Shown in pieces: positions 5,724-6,882 of a DNA stretch of 6,882 nucleotides; position 1 is the first letter of the stretch; the number at the start of each line of letters is the position of its first letter. A program made the position numbers and the translations under genes. The notes beneath the pieces were generated by a model. The model was not told where the DNA came from. It ran no database searches and saw only the letters and a program-made list of their open reading frames with translations. Location of the stretch: NCBI GenBank assembly GCA_958451915.1, contig CAUDRX010000126.1:1-6882 (forward strand), given 5' to 3'. Origin of the DNA: an uncultured Peptococcaceae bacterium (GTDB taxonomy: Bacteria; Bacillota; Peptococcia; Peptococcales; Peptococcaceae).

Positions 5724-6833
5724 TCAGACCATAGCGACAAGATCATCGACGTTTTTGGCATCGCCCATCCCGAGGTTTTTGAGGGTGAGACCATCTTCAA
5801 AGAAGTTACGGCGCAGGATGGTGTTACCAATGGTAATGACCGCATCAATGTTCGGCGTTGGTACGCCAACGATCTTGCCAAGATTGGACCAGAGCACAAG
5901 ACCGTCCGAGATGTCTTCGGTGAAATAACGGCTGTTGACGTGTGCCGGACCCTTGATCTTCGAGAAGACTTCACTGTGATTGAAGAGATGCTGCAAAGAC
6001 TCGTCCTTGTTATCAAAATATCCACGGTTGTAACGGCTCTCCACGGCATCCTCGAGGTCAAAGCCAAAGGCACGGCCAATGGCCAGGCGTTCTCCTTCGA
6101 TGGCGCGCATGAGGCGCACGGTGTGCTCAGTGACACCTTCCACATAATAATAGAAATCCCCGCCGGAATAGTCGATGCGGCCGGCGTTCAAAAGACATGG
6201 TCCCGGATGCACTTCCGGATTACCGTTCTCGAGTGTTGTCTCCCAGATGTTGTCAGCGATCACCATGCCGTCATAGAGCTGGCTGCAAACGTCATAGAGC
6301 GCCTGCGTATCTTCCTTCGGATAGGCAGCAAAGTAGGTCTTTTTGACGCGCAGATAGAGTTCAACAATGCCCTCGCGAGCCATGCCACGGGTGCCATAAG
6401 TCAGGGTGTTGAGTTCGCAGAGCTTGAACTTCTTATCGATGCCCATCGCACGTGCCTTATTGGTAAAACGCACACAGCTCATCGCTGCTGCTGCGTTAAA
6501 GAAGATGACCTGATCTTCACCAACGATCGGCGCCAGCACTTCAGCGTAATCTTCGACCGCGTAGCCTGGCACTGTGAGCATGATGACCTGGGCATCCCTG
6601 ATGGCTTCTTCCATATCGATGGTATAGTTGGTGATCGGTATGAAAACTTCTTTCGGTGGCTCGGCGTTTGGTTCCTGGAGCAGCAGGCCGCCGCGGTTGA
6701 TCAGCCCTTCAAATTGGTACTCGCGCGTTGGCCAGGTGTACAGACTGATCTCAAAGCCACGTTCAGCAAGATCGGCAGCTGCGGTAAGGCCACCGTTGCC
6801 AGCGCCGAGAATGGCTACTTTTTTTACGTTCAT
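5724..6833 (-). CDS. NAD(P)-dependent octopine/nopaline dehydrogenase family protein
   Basis: This complete protein of 369 residues has the two-domain layout of opine dehydrogenases. The N-terminus is a Rossmann domain with VAILGAGNGGLTAAADLAERG, giving the dinucleotide motif G10-x-G12-x-x-G15, and a second strand ending LYTWPTRE. From about residue 200 comes the helical opine-dehydrogenase domain, with NPEVHPGPCLLNAG (catalytic His candidate H209), SRYFTEDISDGL (301-312) and GVPTPNID (323-330), where D307 and D330 are conserved-type acidic residues. The family joins or cleaves an amino acid and a 2-oxo acid with NAD(P)H; the substrate here cannot be read from sequence. Many bacterial members are uncharacterised. 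AAGGAGG (6842-6848), 8 nt before the ATG, firmly supports the start. It is followed by its own terminator and appears to be the last or only gene of its transcript. Its promoter lies at or beyond the window edge. Confidence 0.92.
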   Translation of the reverse strand: MNVKKVAILGAGNGGLTAAADLAERGFEISLYTWPTREYQFEGLINRGGLLLQEPNAEPPKEVFIPITNYTIDMEEAIRDAQVIMLTVPGYAVEDYAEVLAPIVGEDQVIFFNAAAAMSCVRFTNKARAMGIDKKFKLCELNTLTYGTRGMAREGIVELYLRVKKTYFAAYPKEDTQALYDVCSQLYDGMVIADNIWETTLENGNPEVHPGPCLLNAGRIDYSGGDFYYYVEGVTEHTVRLMRAIEGERLAIGRAFGFDLEDAVESRYNRGYFDNKDESLQHLFNHSEVFSKIKGPAHVNSRYFTEDISDGLVLWSNLGKIVGVPTPNIDAVITIGNTILRRNFFEDGLTLKNLGMGDAKNVDDLVAMV

Positions 6834-6841
6834 TGGAAACG

Positions 6842-6848
6842 CCTCCTT
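6842..6848 (-). promoter_or_regulatory. Strong ribosome binding site of the opine-dehydrogenase-like gene
   Basis: A full AAGGAGG on the minus strand lies 8 nt before the ATG at 6833 and fixes that start. The remaining bases to the window end are AT-rich but hold no promoter I can define. Confidence 0.85.
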
Positions 6849-6882
6849 AAAAAATATGGGATAATTCCGGATATTTAATTAT

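Noticed and set aside
5703..6878. Plus-strand open frame of 391 codons
   Set aside because: It lies antisense to the well-supported opine-dehydrogenase-like gene, has no recognisable domain and lacks a ribosome binding site; it is a codon-bias shadow.

Overview
This looks like an ordinary chromosomal stretch of a low- to mid-GC Bacillota (Firmicutes) bacterium. The pointers are strong AAGGAGG-type ribosome binding sites, U-tailed intrinsic terminators and two lipoteichoic-acid-synthase-like membrane enzymes. Base composition is roughly balanced, which would suit an Erysipelotrichia or Clostridia gut commensal, but that placement is a guess. No mobile element, CRISPR array, tRNA or rRNA was seen.

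All recognisable genes lie on the minus strand, so transcription runs from high to low coordinates. In that order they are: an octopine/nopaline-dehydrogenase-family protein (6833-5724) with its own terminator (5710-5678); a short transaldolase of the TalC/FSA-like class (5570-4914) behind a candidate promoter that overlaps a perfect 13-bp palindrome; a small protein with a cysteine-peptidase-like Cys/His/Asp pattern (4906-4370) that follows or slightly overlaps the transaldolase; a non-coding interval of about 470 bases; a complete LTA-synthase-family protein (3893-1599); a strong terminator (1576-1542); and a second, homologous LTA-synthase-family gene (1503 to beyond position 1), cut off by the window edge after 501 codons.

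The interval 3894-4369 contains a strong terminator (4195-4160). Just upstream of it are two perfect short hairpins and a good -10 hexamer (4281-4276). Together these outline a possible small RNA of about 110 nt with pyrimidine-rich unpaired segments. The same interval holds the candidate promoter and an approximately 140-nt leader for the first LTA-synthase-like gene.

The genes do not form one pathway. The two LTA-synthase-like proteins are cell-envelope enzymes, probably adding glycerol-phosphate-type units to an extracellular polymer. The transaldolase belongs to sugar-phosphate metabolism, and the peptidase-like protein is probably co-transcribed with it for unknown reasons. The opine-dehydrogenase-like enzyme is a separate transcription unit of unknown substrate. 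The most interesting leads are the candidate small RNA and the unassigned peptidase-like protein.
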